NCBI GenBank assembly: GCA_006438735.1
Contig: RCZF01000004.1
Location: forward strand, 192,449 to 256,448
Direction of reading: 5' to 3'
Source: Sphingomonas koreensis
GTDB taxonomy: Bacteria > Pseudomonadota > Alphaproteobacteria > Sphingomonadales > Sphingomonadaceae
Length of the DNA: 64,000 nt
Each line of letters starts with the position of its first letter. Positions within the stretch are counted from its first letter, which is position 1. Below the pieces are notes generated by a model. That model did no database searches and was not told the DNA's origin. It worked only from the letters and a program-made list of their open reading frames with translations. Shown piece by piece: positions 50,308-60,273 of this stretch. The position numbers were made by a program, and so were the translations under genes.

Positions 50308-50940
50308 CTAACGCAAGCCGAGTAACTTGTGCGCTTGGATCGATAAACGCCATTTCGGGCGGTCGAGCACCAGCGCGACCGCCGCGGCCTGATTGGCCTC
50401 GGCGGCGACGCTGTCGAGCGGCTGGATCAAGAAATGCGCAAAGTCCCAGCTTTCCATCGCGGCGGCATCGCTGCCCGGTTGCGGCCAAACGAGCTTGAGC
50501 TCGTCGCCTGAGCGCTGAACGACGTCGCTGCCCGCCTTGGGGCTGATGCACACCCAGTCCAACCCGGGATGCGCCGGCAGCGTGCCGTTGCTCTCGATCG
50601 CGATGGTGAAGCCGCGGGCGTGAAGCGCATCGATCAGCGCGTCATCGACCTGCAACATCGGCTCGCCCCCGGTCAGGACGACGAACCGCCCCGCCTCGGC
50701 CACGCCCCAATGACCAAGCGCGGCGTCGGCCAGTGCCTCTGCATCGGCGAACTTGCCGCCGCCGAGCCCATCGGTGCCGACGAAATCGGTGTCGCAAAAG
50801 CGGCAGATCGCACTCGCGCGGTCCTGCTCGCGGCCCGACCACAGGTTGCAGCCGGCAAAACGCACGAACACCGCGCGCCGGCCCGCCTGCACCCCTTCGC
50901 CTTGCAGCGTGAGGAACATTTCCTTGACCGCATAGCTCAT
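50308..50940 (-). CDS. queE: 7-carboxy-7-deazaguanine synthase
   Basis: A 210-residue radical SAM enzyme that makes CDG from 6-carboxytetrahydropterin in queuosine synthesis. The cluster-binding motif is CNLWSGREQDRASAICRFC, i.e. C-x14-C-x2-C, the form found in one QueE class rather than the usual C-x3-C-x2-C. TGGEPML is the SAM-binding GGE motif. The start ATG 50940 follows the queC stop with one base between. It acts in sequence after QueD and before QueC. Confidence 0.94.
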   Translation of the reverse strand: MSYAVKEMFLTLQGEGVQAGRRAVFVRFAGCNLWSGREQDRASAICRFCDTDFVGTDGLGGGKFADAEALADAALGHWGVAEAGRFVVLTGGEPMLQVDDALIDALHARGFTIAIESNGTLPAHPGLDWVCISPKAGSDVVQRSGDELKLVWPQPGSDAAAMESWDFAHFLIQPLDSVAAEANQAAAVALVLDRPKWRLSIQAHKLLGLR

Positions 50941-50941
50941 G

Positions 50942-51631
50942 TCAGGCGCGCGTGGCGTAAACCGTGGGATCGGGCAAGCCGGCTTCCTCGAAACCCTTGG
51001 TGCGCAGCCGGCAACTGTCGCACAGCCCGCAGTGCAGCCCGCCCGGCGCCGGATCGTAACACGACCAGCTGATCCCCGCATCGAGCCCGAGCCGCGCCGC
51101 CTCGCGGACGATGTCGGCCTTGGTCATATGCTGGAGCGGCGCATGGATTCGGAACGGCTCGCCTTCGACGCCGGCCTTGGTGGCCAGCTCGGCGAGCCGT
51201 TCGAACGCCGCGATGAATTCGGGCCGGCAATCGGGATAGCCCGAATAATCGAGCGCGTTGACCCCGATGAACAGATCGCGCGCGCCCCCCGCCTCGGCCC
51301 AGCCGAGCGCGAGGCTGAGGAAGATCGTGTTGCGTGCCGGCACATAGGTCACCGGAATGTCGCTGCCCACGCCGCTTTTGGGCACGTCGATATCGGCGGT
51401 CAGCGCCGAACCGCCGAACGCGGAAAGATCGAGCGGGAGCACGATATGCTGCTGCGCGCCAAGCATCGCGGCGATGCGGCGCGCGGCGGCGAGCTCGAGC
51501 CGGTGGCGCTGGTTGTAGTCGATCGACAGCGCCAGCAGCGGATGGCCCGCCTCCCGGGCGAGCGCCGCCGACACCATCGAATCGAGGCCGCCCGAGACGA
51601 GGGCGACCGCTGGAGTCCTGATCTCTGTCAT
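50942..51631 (-). CDS. queC: 7-cyano-7-deazaguanine synthase
   Basis: A 229-residue ATP-dependent enzyme that turns CDG and ammonia into preQ0. The PP-loop is VSGGLDSMV at about residue 13, and the zinc-binding cysteines are in [17 protein letters not shown] near the C-terminus. The length is standard. It is first in a queC-queE operon; the preceding terminator (51697-51723) isolates it from hslO. No preQ1-type riboswitch is visible in its leader. Confidence 0.96.
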   Translation of the reverse strand: MTEIRTPAVALVSGGLDSMVSAALAREAGHPLLALSIDYNQRHRLELAAARRIAAMLGAQQHIVLPLDLSAFGGSALTADIDVPKSGVGSDIPVTYVPARNTIFLSLALGWAEAGGARDLFIGVNALDYSGYPDCRPEFIAAFERLAELATKAGVEGEPFRIHAPLQHMTKADIVREAARLGLDAGISWSCYDPAPGGLHCGLCDSCRLRTKGFEEAGLPDPTVYATRA

Positions 51632-51696
51632 GATCGCGCGGGGCTAGGCGTGTCGCGGCGGAAGCGCAATCCCCCGACGGCGGGCGGCGCACACAC

Positions 51697-51723
51697 AAAA
51701 AAAAGGCCGCCTCGTGGGCGGCC
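51697..51723 (-). terminator. Rho-independent terminator after hslO
   Basis: GGCCGCC at 51705-51711 and GGCGGCC at 51717-51723 form the stem. On the minus strand the hairpin is followed by eight T residues (A-run 51697-51704). It lies 107 bases past the hslO stop. Confidence 0.9.
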
Positions 51724-51829
51724 CAGGAAGACTCTTGCGAGCCCGCTAGGGAGGAAAGCGTGCTAAAGAAGCACAGCCGAAGGATTAGCAGATCAGGGTA
51801 AACGACGACTTAACGCCACCGCGGCTCCG

Positions 51830-52741
51830 TCAAGCCGTGACCGGCACCGGGAATTTGCGCGCGCAGAACGCACAATCGACGCTGATCATGCCGCTCTCGT
51901 CGGCCATCTCGCGCTGCTCCTCGGGCGGGAATTTGCCGAGCACCTGCGCGATGTAATCGGGGGTGCAGCGGCAGCCGCGCGACAGCGGCGTCTCGCCGAG
52001 CACGCGCACTTCCGATTCCTCGTTGAACAACCGCCAGACGATCGTCTCCAGTGAGATCATCGGATTGGCGAGCTCGTCGATGCCGATCGTCGCGCCCAGC
52101 GTGGCGACATGCTCCCACTCGGGATGATCGAGCCGCGTGTGCAGCCGCTCGCGCCCCTCCTCGCCCTCGGGCAGATGCTGGAGGAACAGGCCGCCGGCAA
52201 GGTGTCGGCCGTTTTCGTCGCGCGCGCGGCCGACGCGGACGAGGCTTGGGATTTGCTCGGACTGGACGAAATAGCTTTCCGCCGCTTGCGCCAGCGTGTC
52301 GCCGTCGAGCGGCACGATCCCCTGATAGCGTTCGCCGCTCGTCGCCTGATCGAAGGTGATCGCTAGATAGGCTTGGCCGAACAGCGCGAACAGCGTCGGA
52401 TCTGCCGGCCCCGCCGCCAGCGCGTCGGCGTCATACTGGACGTATCCGCGCAGCTCGCCGCCCTTGTAATCGCACACCAGCAGCGTGACGACGCCGGTCT
52501 GCGACTGCGTCTGCAGCGTCAACTGACCGCCGGCATCCTTGAGCGTCGATCCGATCAGCGCGGTCAGCGTCAGCGCCTCGGCAAGCAACGCCTCGATCGG
52601 CGGCGGATAGGCATGCGCGGCGAGGATCGTGTCGAGCGCCGGCCCGAGCCGCACCAGCCGCCCGCGCGCGTGCCGCTCGGGGATGGTGAAACCCAAGGCG
52701 CGGTCGAGATCGTTAGGATATTCGGTAGTCAAAGACGTCAT
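51830..52741 (-). CDS. hslO: Redox-regulated chaperone Hsp33
   Basis: A 303-residue holdase that is switched on by oxidation. The zinc/redox switch is C-terminal: CRCTPDY (C-x-C) and CAFCARKF (C-x2-C), complete. The N-terminal domain ends in GIVPLDGDTLAQAAESYFVQSEQIPS, a family signature (quoted in part). Start ATG at 52741 lies at the very edge of a palindromic repeat. It follows argD and argF on the same strand, a common sphingomonad order. Confidence 0.95.
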   Translation of the reverse strand: MTSLTTEYPNDLDRALGFTIPERHARGRLVRLGPALDTILAAHAYPPPIEALLAEALTLTALIGSTLKDAGGQLTLQTQSQTGVVTLLVCDYKGGELRGYVQYDADALAAGPADPTLFALFGQAYLAITFDQATSGERYQGIVPLDGDTLAQAAESYFVQSEQIPSLVRVGRARDENGRHLAGGLFLQHLPEGEEGRERLHTRLDHPEWEHVATLGATIGIDELANPMISLETIVWRLFNEESEVRVLGETPLSRGCRCTPDYIAQVLGKFPPEEQREMADESGMISVDCAFCARKFPVPVTA

Positions 52742-52846
52742 CCCCGCGAAAGCGGGGACCCATCTCCCACGCTCAGTCGCTCATTGGTGCCGACGCGTTC
52801 GTGGCAGACCATCGGAGCTGGGTCCCCGCGTTCGCGGGGATGACGG
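52736..52846. repeat. Palindromic repeat, type D, second copy
   Basis: Outer arms GTCATCCCCGCGAAAGCGGGGACCCA and its mirror TGGGTCCCCGCGTTCGCGGGGATGAC, each containing its own small hairpin, around a variable centre. It overlaps the hslO start codon, which is part of the edge GGGGATGAC. It is related to 6614-6709. Confidence 0.92.
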
Positions 52847-52875
52847 AAGATAGGACCGCGAACCCGAGAAACAAC

Positions 52876-53793
<918 letters not shown>

Positions 53794-53798
53794 CTTAA

Positions 53799-53914
53799 AT
53801 CCTCCCCTGCAAGGGGAGGGGGACCAGCGACGCTGGTGGTGGGGTGTCCCCAGTTACGATGGGAGACACCCCTCCGTCGCGCTGCGCGCGCCACCTCCCC
53901 TTGCAGGGGAGGAT
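53799..53914. repeat. Type A palindromic repeat between argD and argF
   Basis: Outer stems CCTCCCCTGCAAGGGGAGG and CCTCCCCTTGCAGGGGAGG, inner GGTGGGGTGTCCC and GGGAGACACCCCTCC. It belongs to the same type as 27868-27986 and the glyS insertion at 26523-26645. Confidence 0.9.
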
Positions 53915-53924
53915 GGATTGCCCC

Positions 53925-55115
53925 TCAATCATCGCTGGGCGGCACGAAGGTCCGCGCGCCTTCGCTGAGCTTTTCCATCGCCTCGGCGATATGCTTTTCC
54001 TCGATGATCAGCGGCGGCAGCATCCGCACCGTGTTGTCGCCGGCAGCAACCGTCAGCAGGCCGTGGTTGTCGCGCAGATGCGCCACGAAATCGCGGCTCG
54101 GGTGCTTGAGCTTGAGCCCCTGCATCAGCCCCTTGCCGCGGACCAGCTCGAACAGATGGTCATGGTTGGGGATCAACTGCTCGAGGCTGGCGCGCAGCCG
54201 CTCGCCCATCGCCTCGACATGTTCGAGGAACCCCTCCTCGAGGATGACGTCGAGCACCGCCTCGCCCGCCGCGCAGGCCAGCGGGTTGCCGCCATAGGTC
54301 GATCCGTGCGTGCCGAACACCATGCCCTTGGCCGCTTCCTCGGTGGCGAGGCAGGCGCCGAGCGGGAAACCGCCGCCGATGCCCTTGGCCACCGCCATGA
54401 TGTCGGGCGTGATGCCGTAAAGTTCGTGCGCGAACAGCTTGCCGGTGCGGCCGTAACCGGCCTGGACCTCGTCGAGCACCAGCAGCAGGCCGTGCTCGTC
54501 GCACGCCTTGCGCAGCCCGTGGAGGAATTCGTCGGTTGCGGGCCGAATGCCGCCCTCGCCCTGGATCGGCTCGACCAGAAAGCCCGCGGTATTGTCGTCG
54601 ATCAGCGCCAGCGCGCCGTCGAGATCGTTGAACTCGGCATAGTTGAAGCCCGGCAGCAACGGTTCGAACCCGTCGCGCAGCTTGGCCTGGTTGGTCGCCG
54701 AGATCGTGCCGATCGTGCGGCCGTGGAACGCCATCGAGAAAGTGATGAGATCGTGCCGCTCGGGATTGCCGTTGGCATAATGATAGCGCCGCGCGGTCTT
54801 GATCGCGCATTCCACCGCCTCGGCGCCCGAATTGGTCAGGAACACGGTATCGGCGAACGTATTGTCGACCAGCCGTTGCGCGAACTTCTCGCCCTGTGGG
54901 CTGCCGTACATGTTGGAGACGTGCATCAGCGTCTCGGCCTGGTCCTGGATCGCCTCGATCAGATGCGGATGACTGTGGCCGAGCGCGTTGACGGCGATGC
55001 CGGCGGCGAAATCGAGATAGCGCTGGCCGTCCTCGCCGATCAGATAGCAGCCCTCGCCGCGCACCGGCCGCACGTCGCACCGTGGATAAACGGGCATCAG
55101 GGCGGGGATGGTCAT
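53925..55115 (-). CDS. argD: Acetylornithine/succinyldiaminopimelate-type aminotransferase
   Basis: A 396-residue class III PLP aminotransferase. The PLP lysine is in MAVAKGIGGGFPLGA near residue 245, GSTYGGNPLACAAG follows, and FLTNSGAEAVECAIK holds the phosphate-binding Ser/Gly pair. It converts N-acetylglutamate semialdehyde to N-acetylornithine and may also act on the lysine precursor. With argF next to it, arginine biosynthesis is the likely main role. Confidence 0.95.
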   Translation of the reverse strand: MTIPALMPVYPRCDVRPVRGEGCYLIGEDGQRYLDFAAGIAVNALGHSHPHLIEAIQDQAETLMHVSNMYGSPQGEKFAQRLVDNTFADTVFLTNSGAEAVECAIKTARRYHYANGNPERHDLITFSMAFHGRTIGTISATNQAKLRDGFEPLLPGFNYAEFNDLDGALALIDDNTAGFLVEPIQGEGGIRPATDEFLHGLRKACDEHGLLLVLDEVQAGYGRTGKLFAHELYGITPDIMAVAKGIGGGFPLGACLATEEAAKGMVFGTHGSTYGGNPLACAAGEAVLDVILEEGFLEHVEAMGERLRASLEQLIPNHDHLFELVRGKGLMQGLKLKHPSRDFVAHLRDNHGLLTVAAGDNTVRMLPPLIIEEKHIAEAMEKLSEGARTFVPPSDD

Positions 55116-55142
55116 GCTGGGCTCCTATCGGGTCGGAAACGG

Positions 55143-55167
55143 AAAAAGGCAGCCCGTGCGGCTGCCC
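55143..55167 (-). terminator. Rho-independent terminator between the ABC-2 permease gene and argD
   Basis: GGCAGCC at 55148-55154 pairs with GGCTGCC at 55160-55166. On the minus strand five T residues follow. It ends the ABC-2 permease transcript before argD begins at 55115. Confidence 0.85.
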
Positions 55168-55246
55168 GTGTCTCCTCTACCGGCCGCGCCGAAGCGACGC
55201 AACACCGCGCGCTATCGATTGAGACGGCGCCGGCGCCGCGACCAAC

Positions 55247-56092
55247 TCAGCTCTTCAGCTTCCAGCCCGTGCGCAGCAGCGTGTAGCATAGCAGGCCGAG
55301 CGCGACGACGATCGCCAGCACGATGACGCTGCCGATCCACACCGGCGAATCGGACACGCCGAGGAAGCCGTAGCGAAAGCCCGAAATGATATAGAAGAAC
55401 GGATTGGCGTGGCTCACCGCGCGGAACGTCGGCGCGAGCTTTTCCACCGAATAGAAGGTGCCCGACAGCAGTGACAGCGGCGCGATGACGAAATTGGTGA
55501 CGGCGGCGGCGTGATCGAACTTCTCGGCCCAGATCGAGGTCAGCACGCCGAGCAGCGCCAGAAAGGTCGATCCCATCAGCCCGAACCACAGAATCGCCAG
55601 CGGATGGTGCGGCGTCACGTCGATGCCGGGCCACAGCAGCATCGCCAGCCACACTGCGCCGCCGACGCAGATCGATCGCGTCACCGCGCCGCCGACGATC
55701 CCGGCAAGCAATTCGGCGGTCGACAGCGGCGGCTGGAGATAATCGACGATCGTGCCCTGGATTTTGCCGACCAGCAGCGAGAAGCTCGCGTTGGCAAAGG
55801 CGTTGGTCAGCATCCCCATGATGATCAGCCCCGGCGCGATGAAATCGGCGAACGGCACGCCCATCACCGCGGCGCGGCCGCGACCGCCAAGAGCGACGGT
55901 GAAAATGATCAGATACAGGAGCGTGGTGATCGCCGGCGCCCAGACCGTCTGGAGCTGGACCTTGAAGAACCGCCGCACCTCCTTGATATAAAGCGTGCGA
56001 AGCCCGCCCCAATTGACGTTCCTGATGACGGGAACGCCCGGGGCGTTGACGATCGCGGACTGGATTTGGCCGATTTCGGGCTGGCTGCTCAT
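55247..56092 (-). CDS. ABC-2 type transporter permease
   Basis: A 281-residue inner membrane protein with six spans. NWGGLRTLYIKEVRRFFKVQLQT opens the ABC2 domain, and GGRGRAAVMGVPFADFIAPGLIIMGMLTNAF is the family loop before span three. It resembles the YadH/NodJ group of export permeases. The matching ATPase is not in the window. ATG 56092 (MSSQPEIGQ) was chosen; an upstream frame extension lacks a good site. It is divergent from gcrA across 68 bases. Confidence 0.9.
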   Translation of the reverse strand: MSSQPEIGQIQSAIVNAPGVPVIRNVNWGGLRTLYIKEVRRFFKVQLQTVWAPAITTLLYLIIFTVALGGRGRAAVMGVPFADFIAPGLIIMGMLTNAFANASFSLLVGKIQGTIVDYLQPPLSTAELLAGIVGGAVTRSICVGGAVWLAMLLWPGIDVTPHHPLAILWFGLMGSTFLALLGVLTSIWAEKFDHAAAVTNFVIAPLSLLSGTFYSVEKLAPTFRAVSHANPFFYIISGFRYGFLGVSDSPVWIGSVIVLAIVVALGLLCYTLLRTGWKLKS

Positions 56093-56160
56093 GCTGCGAT
56101 CGCGTAATCGCTGCCGGCATCGCCCGCAAGGCGGCAATGAGATTTGAGGAAAGAACACCG

Positions 56161-56862
56161 ATGGCCTGGACCGACGAACGCATCGATACGCTGAAGACGA
56201 TGTGGGAAAAGGGCATGACGGCGAGCCAGATCGCCGAGCAGCTCGGCGGGGTGAGCCGCAACGCCGTGATCGGCAAGGCGCACCGCCTGGGGCTGCAATC
56301 GCGCCCCTCGCCGGTCAAGCCCAACGAGCCCGCCGCCAGGCCCGCGCCCAAGGCCGCCGAGCCAACTGCGCCGCCGCCCGCCAAGGCCGCGCCGGCCAAA
56401 GCGCCCGAGCCGAAGCCCGTCGCCCAAGTCGCCACGCCCAAGCCGGCGGCCGAGCCAGAACCGGCAATCGACGTGGCCGATGACGACGCCGACGCCGCCG
56501 AGCCGGTCAAGGAAGCCGCGCCCAAGGTCGTGCTCCGCTCGGTCGGCCCCGGTGGATTCCTGCGTCAGGCCCCCGGCGAGCAGCAGGCGCCGATCACGCC
56601 CGCGCCCCCGCGCCGGCTGGTGCCCGCGCGCCCGAGCCCGGAAATGGCCGACAAGACCACCTTGCTCGATCTCAACGATCGGATCTGCAAATGGCCGATC
56701 GGGCATCCCGGCGAGCCCGATTTCCATTTCTGCGGCGATGCGGTCAATCCCGGCTTTCCGTATTGCGTCAGCCACTGCGGCCATGCCTATCAGGCGCAGC
56801 TGCCACGGCGTGATCGTCGCGCGCCGCCGCCGATGCCGTTCGGCGGCCCGCGCGCACGCTGA
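56161..56862 (+). CDS. gcrA: Cell-cycle transcriptional regulator GcrA
   Basis: A 233-residue regulator. The N-terminal HTH is WTDERIDTLKTMWEKGMTASQ then QLGGVSRNAVIGKAHRLGL (about 3-46). A long Ala/Pro/Lys-rich linker (about 55-140) follows, and the C-terminal domain has ICKWPIGHPGEPDFHFCG and PYCVSHCGHAY, a possible metal site. GcrA binds GANTC sites methylated by CcrM and works with sigma-70 RNA polymerase. The linker is longer than in Caulobacter. Confidence 0.96.
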   Translation: MAWTDERIDTLKTMWEKGMTASQIAEQLGGVSRNAVIGKAHRLGLQSRPSPVKPNEPAARPAPKAAEPTAPPPAKAAPAKAPEPKPVAQVATPKPAAEPEPAIDVADDDADAAEPVKEAAPKVVLRSVGPGGFLRQAPGEQQAPITPAPPRRLVPARPSPEMADKTTLLDLNDRICKWPIGHPGEPDFHFCGDAVNPGFPYCVSHCGHAYQAQLPRRDRRAPPPMPFGGPRAR

Positions 56863-56992
56863 TCGCGCGGATTTGCGCCGGATCGGATACACCATCCGGT
56901 CCGTCGCGCCGCGCCGCATGAAAAACGCGACGCCAATCGCGTAGTCCGCCCGGCCGCCGGCTTGCCCCCGTGCTAACGCGGCGCAGCGCATC

Positions 56993-57015
56993 TTTCGTCC
57001 ATCGAAAGGACGAAA
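56993..57015 (+). promoter_or_regulatory. Hairpin overlapping the tadE ribosome-binding site
   Basis: TTTCGTCC at 56993-57000 is the exact complement of GGACGAAA at 57008-57015, with a 7-base loop. The AAAGGA ribosome site (57005-57010) is partly in the stem, and the ATG is at 57019. The hairpin could hold down translation. Confidence 0.5.
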
Positions 57016-57018
57016 AAG

Positions 57019-57435
57019 ATGGCCGGTGCCCGATCCCTGATTGCCGAACACAGCGGCGCCACGATCGTCGAATTCGCGATCGTGCTGCCGCTGCTGATTT
57101 GCCTGTTGCTGGGCATCCTCGGTTACGGCCAATATTTCCTGCTTGCCCATAATGTGCAGCAGATCGCCAACGACGCGGCCCGCGCGACGGTCGCCGGCAT
57201 GAGCGTGGACGAACGCAAGCAACTGGCCCAGCAAAGCGTCACCGACGATGTCCACGCGCTCGGCGAATTCAGCGCCGCAAAGGTCCACCCCAAGGTCGCC
57301 GAAACCGGCGACACGATCGCCGTCGACGTGACGCTCGACGCCACCGACATGGCGCTGTTCCACACCGCGATCGTGCCGATGCCCGATCCGTTGATCGTGC
57401 GCCGTGCAGTGATCCGCCGTGGCGGGCTGACATGA
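57019..57435 (+). CDS. TadE-like pilus/secretion pseudopilin
   Basis: A 138-residue protein with a TadE-type N-terminus: HSGATIVEFAIVLPLLICLLLGI, where E follows the pre-span SGAT-V pattern. A single span is followed by a periplasmic domain. TadE proteins are minor pseudopilins of the Flp/Tad pilus or serve in related export. No other tad genes are nearby, only the TadG-like gene that overlaps it by four bases (ATGA). Confidence 0.85.
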   Translation: MAGARSLIAEHSGATIVEFAIVLPLLICLLLGILGYGQYFLLAHNVQQIANDAARATVAGMSVDERKQLAQQSVTDDVHALGEFSAAKVHPKVAETGDTIAVDVTLDATDMALFHTAIVPMPDPLIVRRAVIRRGGLT

Positions 57436-59090
57436 TCCGGCGGCTCGCCGGCTCGCGGCGCGGTGGCGCCGGCCTGATCGTCGCGGCGGCGATGCCGGTG
57501 CTGATCGGCGCCACCGCGCTCGCCGTCGATCTCGGCGCGGCGCAGCTCCAGACGCGTCGGTTGCAGGGCGCCGCGGATGCCGCGGCAATGGCCGCCGCCG
57601 CCGATCCCTCGCAGGCGCAGGCGCTGGCGCAGGCCTCGGTCGCGACCGCGGCCTGGCCAGCGAGCGTCACAGCGCAGGCGACGCCCGGCACCTATACGAG
57701 CGACGCCGCGATCAGCCCGGCGGCGCGCTTCAGCACCGGAAGCGGCGCGCCGGCCAATGCCGTCCGCGTGACATTGTCGTCCGACACGCCTACCTACTTC
57801 GCGCGCATCTTCGGCTATCGCTCGATCCCGATCGCGCGCACCGCGACGGCGGCGCAGATCAACCTCGCCAGCTTCTCGCTCGGCAGCCGGCTCGCGGCGG
57901 TCAACGGCGGCCTGGTCAACGGCCTGCTCGGCGGACTCACCGGCAGCACGATCTCGCTCAGCGTGATGGATTACAACGCGCTGGCCGGCGCCAATGTGGA
58001 TCTGTTCGGCTTCATCGATGCGCTGCGCACCACCGGGTCGCTCAGTGCCGGCAGCTATGACAGCGCGCTGGATGCGACGGTGACGACCGGGCAGATTCTC
58101 CAGGCCGCCGCGTCCGCCGCGCAAGCGAACGGCCAGCTCGGCGCCGCCACCGCGCTCAAGCTGTTGGCGGCGCAGGGCGGCAATCGCAGCCTCAAGCTCG
58201 GCGCGCTGATCGATCCCGGGCTGTTGGGCAGCGAGAGCCAGGACGCGCACGGCGGCTTCCAACTCAACGCGATGGATCTGGTGACTGCCGCACTGGAAAC
58301 CGCCTCGCCCACCCGTCAGGTCTCGCTCGACATGGGCGCGGGCATTCCCGGGTTAGCGCAGACCAAGGTGACGGTGGCGATCGGCGAGCGCCCGAACCAA
58401 TCGCCCTGGCTGGCGGTGACGAATACCGGCGAACCGGTGATCCGCACCGCGCAGGCGCGCATCTACCTGGAGACATCGGTGCTCGGTTCGGGGCTGCCCG
58501 GGATCGGCGGACTCGTCTCGATCAAGCTGCCGCTCTACATCGAAATGGCCAGCGCCGAGGCGCGCCTGAGGACGATCGACTGCTCGACCGGGGCGAGCCG
58601 CGGCGTCACCGTCGAAGCCAGGACCGGGCCGAGCACGATCGCGATCGGATCGATCGACCCGACGAAATTGCAGGATTTCAAGACGCCGCTGACGATCAAC
58701 CGCGCACCGCTGCTTCACGCATTGCTGGTCGACGTCGTCGGCCGCGCGACGATCGATCTTGGCGCCGCGGAGGACTGGCAACCGGTGTTCTTCGATGCCG
58801 ATCAGGTCAAGGCCGGCGCGGTCCAGACGGTGTCGAGCCGGGCCGCGGTCGCCAGCGTCGCGCAATCCCTGATCACCGGGCTCGATTTCACCGGATCGAA
58901 GGCGCTCGGCGGCATCATCCCGTTGCCGCTCGATCCGGTGCTGAACGCGGTCGGCGCGTTGCTGAAGCCGATCGCCCCGCTGCTCGACGGGCTGATCGAC
59001 ACGATCACCGATACGCTCGGCGTGCATGTCGGCCAGGCCGACGTCCGCGTCACCGGCATGCGCTGCGGCACGCCCGCGCTGGTCGGGTAA
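57432..59090 (+). CDS. TadG-like protein with N-terminal Flp-assembly domain
   Basis: A 552-residue protein. The N-terminus RRGGAGLIVAAAMPVLIGATALAVDLG is the TadE/G-like domain (a single span plus AALQTRRLQGAADAAAMA coil). The remaining 480 residues are a periplasmic region rich in Ala/Gly/Leu with no von Willebrand motif (no MIDAS DxSxS seen). It has two cysteine-containing segments near residues 381 and 546. TadG anchors or assembles Flp pili; here it forms a two-gene unit with TadE. Confidence 0.8.
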   Translation: MIRRLAGSRRGGAGLIVAAAMPVLIGATALAVDLGAAQLQTRRLQGAADAAAMAAAADPSQAQALAQASVATAAWPASVTAQATPGTYTSDAAISPAARFSTGSGAPANAVRVTLSSDTPTYFARIFGYRSIPIARTATAAQINLASFSLGSRLAAVNGGLVNGLLGGLTGSTISLSVMDYNALAGANVDLFGFIDALRTTGSLSAGSYDSALDATVTTGQILQAAASAAQANGQLGAATALKLLAAQGGNRSLKLGALIDPGLLGSESQDAHGGFQLNAMDLVTAALETASPTRQVSLDMGAGIPGLAQTKVTVAIGERPNQSPWLAVTNTGEPVIRTAQARIYLETSVLGSGLPGIGGLVSIKLPLYIEMASAEARLRTIDCSTGASRGVTVEARTGPSTIAIGSIDPTKLQDFKTPLTINRAPLLHALLVDVVGRATIDLGAAEDWQPVFFDADQVKAGAVQTVSSRAAVASVAQSLITGLDFTGSKALGGIIPLPLDPVLNAVGALLKPIAPLLDGLIDTITDTLGVHVGQADVRVTGMRCGTPALVG

Positions 59091-59093
59091 GCG

Positions 59094-60221
59094 TCAGCCG
59101 GCGCGGCGCGCGCGATCGGCGGCTATCCGCCCGGCGGACAACCGCCCGCCGCTCAGCAGCCCCGCCGCCGCCGGGGACAGCCACACCAGCAACCGCCCGA
59201 TCGCCAGCGTCGCGCCCAGCACCATCGCGGGCTGGAGCAACAGATAGACCGGATAGAGCGGCGCACCGATCGGGCCGGTAAACCAGCCGACCGCCGGACC
59301 GCCGAGCCAGATGACGATCAGCTGCGTGCAGAACAGCAGGAACGCATAGGGCTCGAGCTTGAGGATGACCTCGCCGATCCGGATCGCCGCCAGCCGCCAC
59401 ACCAGCGCCCAGAAGAACATCGCCGTCGCCAGCCGCATCGCCAGATCGATCGCGGCGAGCAGCTGCGGACGATCGACCGCCGCGCCGCCGATCTGCAGCC
59501 AAATCTCCACCCCCGCGAACAGCGCGTAGCCCGCCCCGGTCAGCCACAGCGGCCGCTCGGCGACGCGGCGCGCCCAATCGTGTCGACGCGCAAGGATGCC
59601 CAGACAGAAGAATATGAGGATCGCCGGGCGCAACAGCACATACAGGTCGAGCGCGGTGATCGACCAGACCAGCGACGCGGCGATCACCACCCCGATCGCC
59701 CAGCCCGGCGCGCGCGCCAGCAGCGGCGCGGCGAGCATGCAGACGAACAGATCTCGCAGGAACGGCATCTGCACGTCGATCTCATTGGTCCGGGTGATCG
59801 CGGCCAGCTCGTTGATCACCCAGCCCCAACTCGACGGCGATGGCGCGGCGAGCCAGCCGAGCCAGCCCGGCAACGCCACCAGCAACAGCGCGATCGCGTT
59901 CCAGATCAGCATCGGCGCCAGGATCGTCCGCGCCTTGCCGCCGTAGAAGTCGCCGAGCCCGCGCCGCGCCAGCGACGGCGCGACCAGCCAGCCCGAAATG
60001 ACGCTGAGCAATGGCACCGCGCTTAAGCCGAACAGCTCGGCCACGGCCCAGCGCAGCACGCCCTGCGGCGTCTTCGCCGCGGCGCGCAGCGCATCGCCGC
60101 TCAGCCCGGTCCAAGCGTGGACATAGACGATGCCGAGAATGCAGACGACGCGGGCGATGCCGATTGCGGCGAACTGGCGGGGGTTCGGTCGGGGCACCGG
60201 GTGGGGATCGGCGGTCGGCAT
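59094..60221 (-). CDS. Acyltransferase family 3 membrane protein
   Basis: A 375-residue integral membrane protein with about ten spans. It opens GIARVVCILGIVYVHAW, the Acyl_transf_3 (OatA/NodX type) pattern with a catalytic His in the first span, and has RDLFVCMLAAPLLA and RPAILIFFCLGILARRHDW later. It would move acyl groups (often acetyl) to envelope sugars from the cytoplasmic side. The ATG at 60221 follows a Pro-rich cytoplasmic tail. Substrate unknown. Confidence 0.87.
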   Translation of the reverse strand: MPTADPHPVPRPNPRQFAAIGIARVVCILGIVYVHAWTGLSGDALRAAAKTPQGVLRWAVAELFGLSAVPLLSVISGWLVAPSLARRGLGDFYGGKARTILAPMLIWNAIALLLVALPGWLGWLAAPSPSSWGWVINELAAITRTNEIDVQMPFLRDLFVCMLAAPLLARAPGWAIGVVIAASLVWSITALDLYVLLRPAILIFFCLGILARRHDWARRVAERPLWLTGAGYALFAGVEIWLQIGGAAVDRPQLLAAIDLAMRLATAMFFWALVWRLAAIRIGEVILKLEPYAFLLFCTQLIVIWLGGPAVGWFTGPIGAPLYPVYLLLQPAMVLGATLAIGRLLVWLSPAAAGLLSGGRLSAGRIAADRARRAG

Positions 60222-60273
60222 GCCCGCGGCTCCTGACCGAGCACGCCGCCGGGGGCAACCCCGCATGCGGCGC

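Noticed and set aside
55247-56092. Pairing the ABC-2 permease with one of the window's ATPases (ccmA or the osmoprotectant ATPase)
   Set aside because: Those ATPases lie tens of kilobases away next to their own partners, so no link can be supported.
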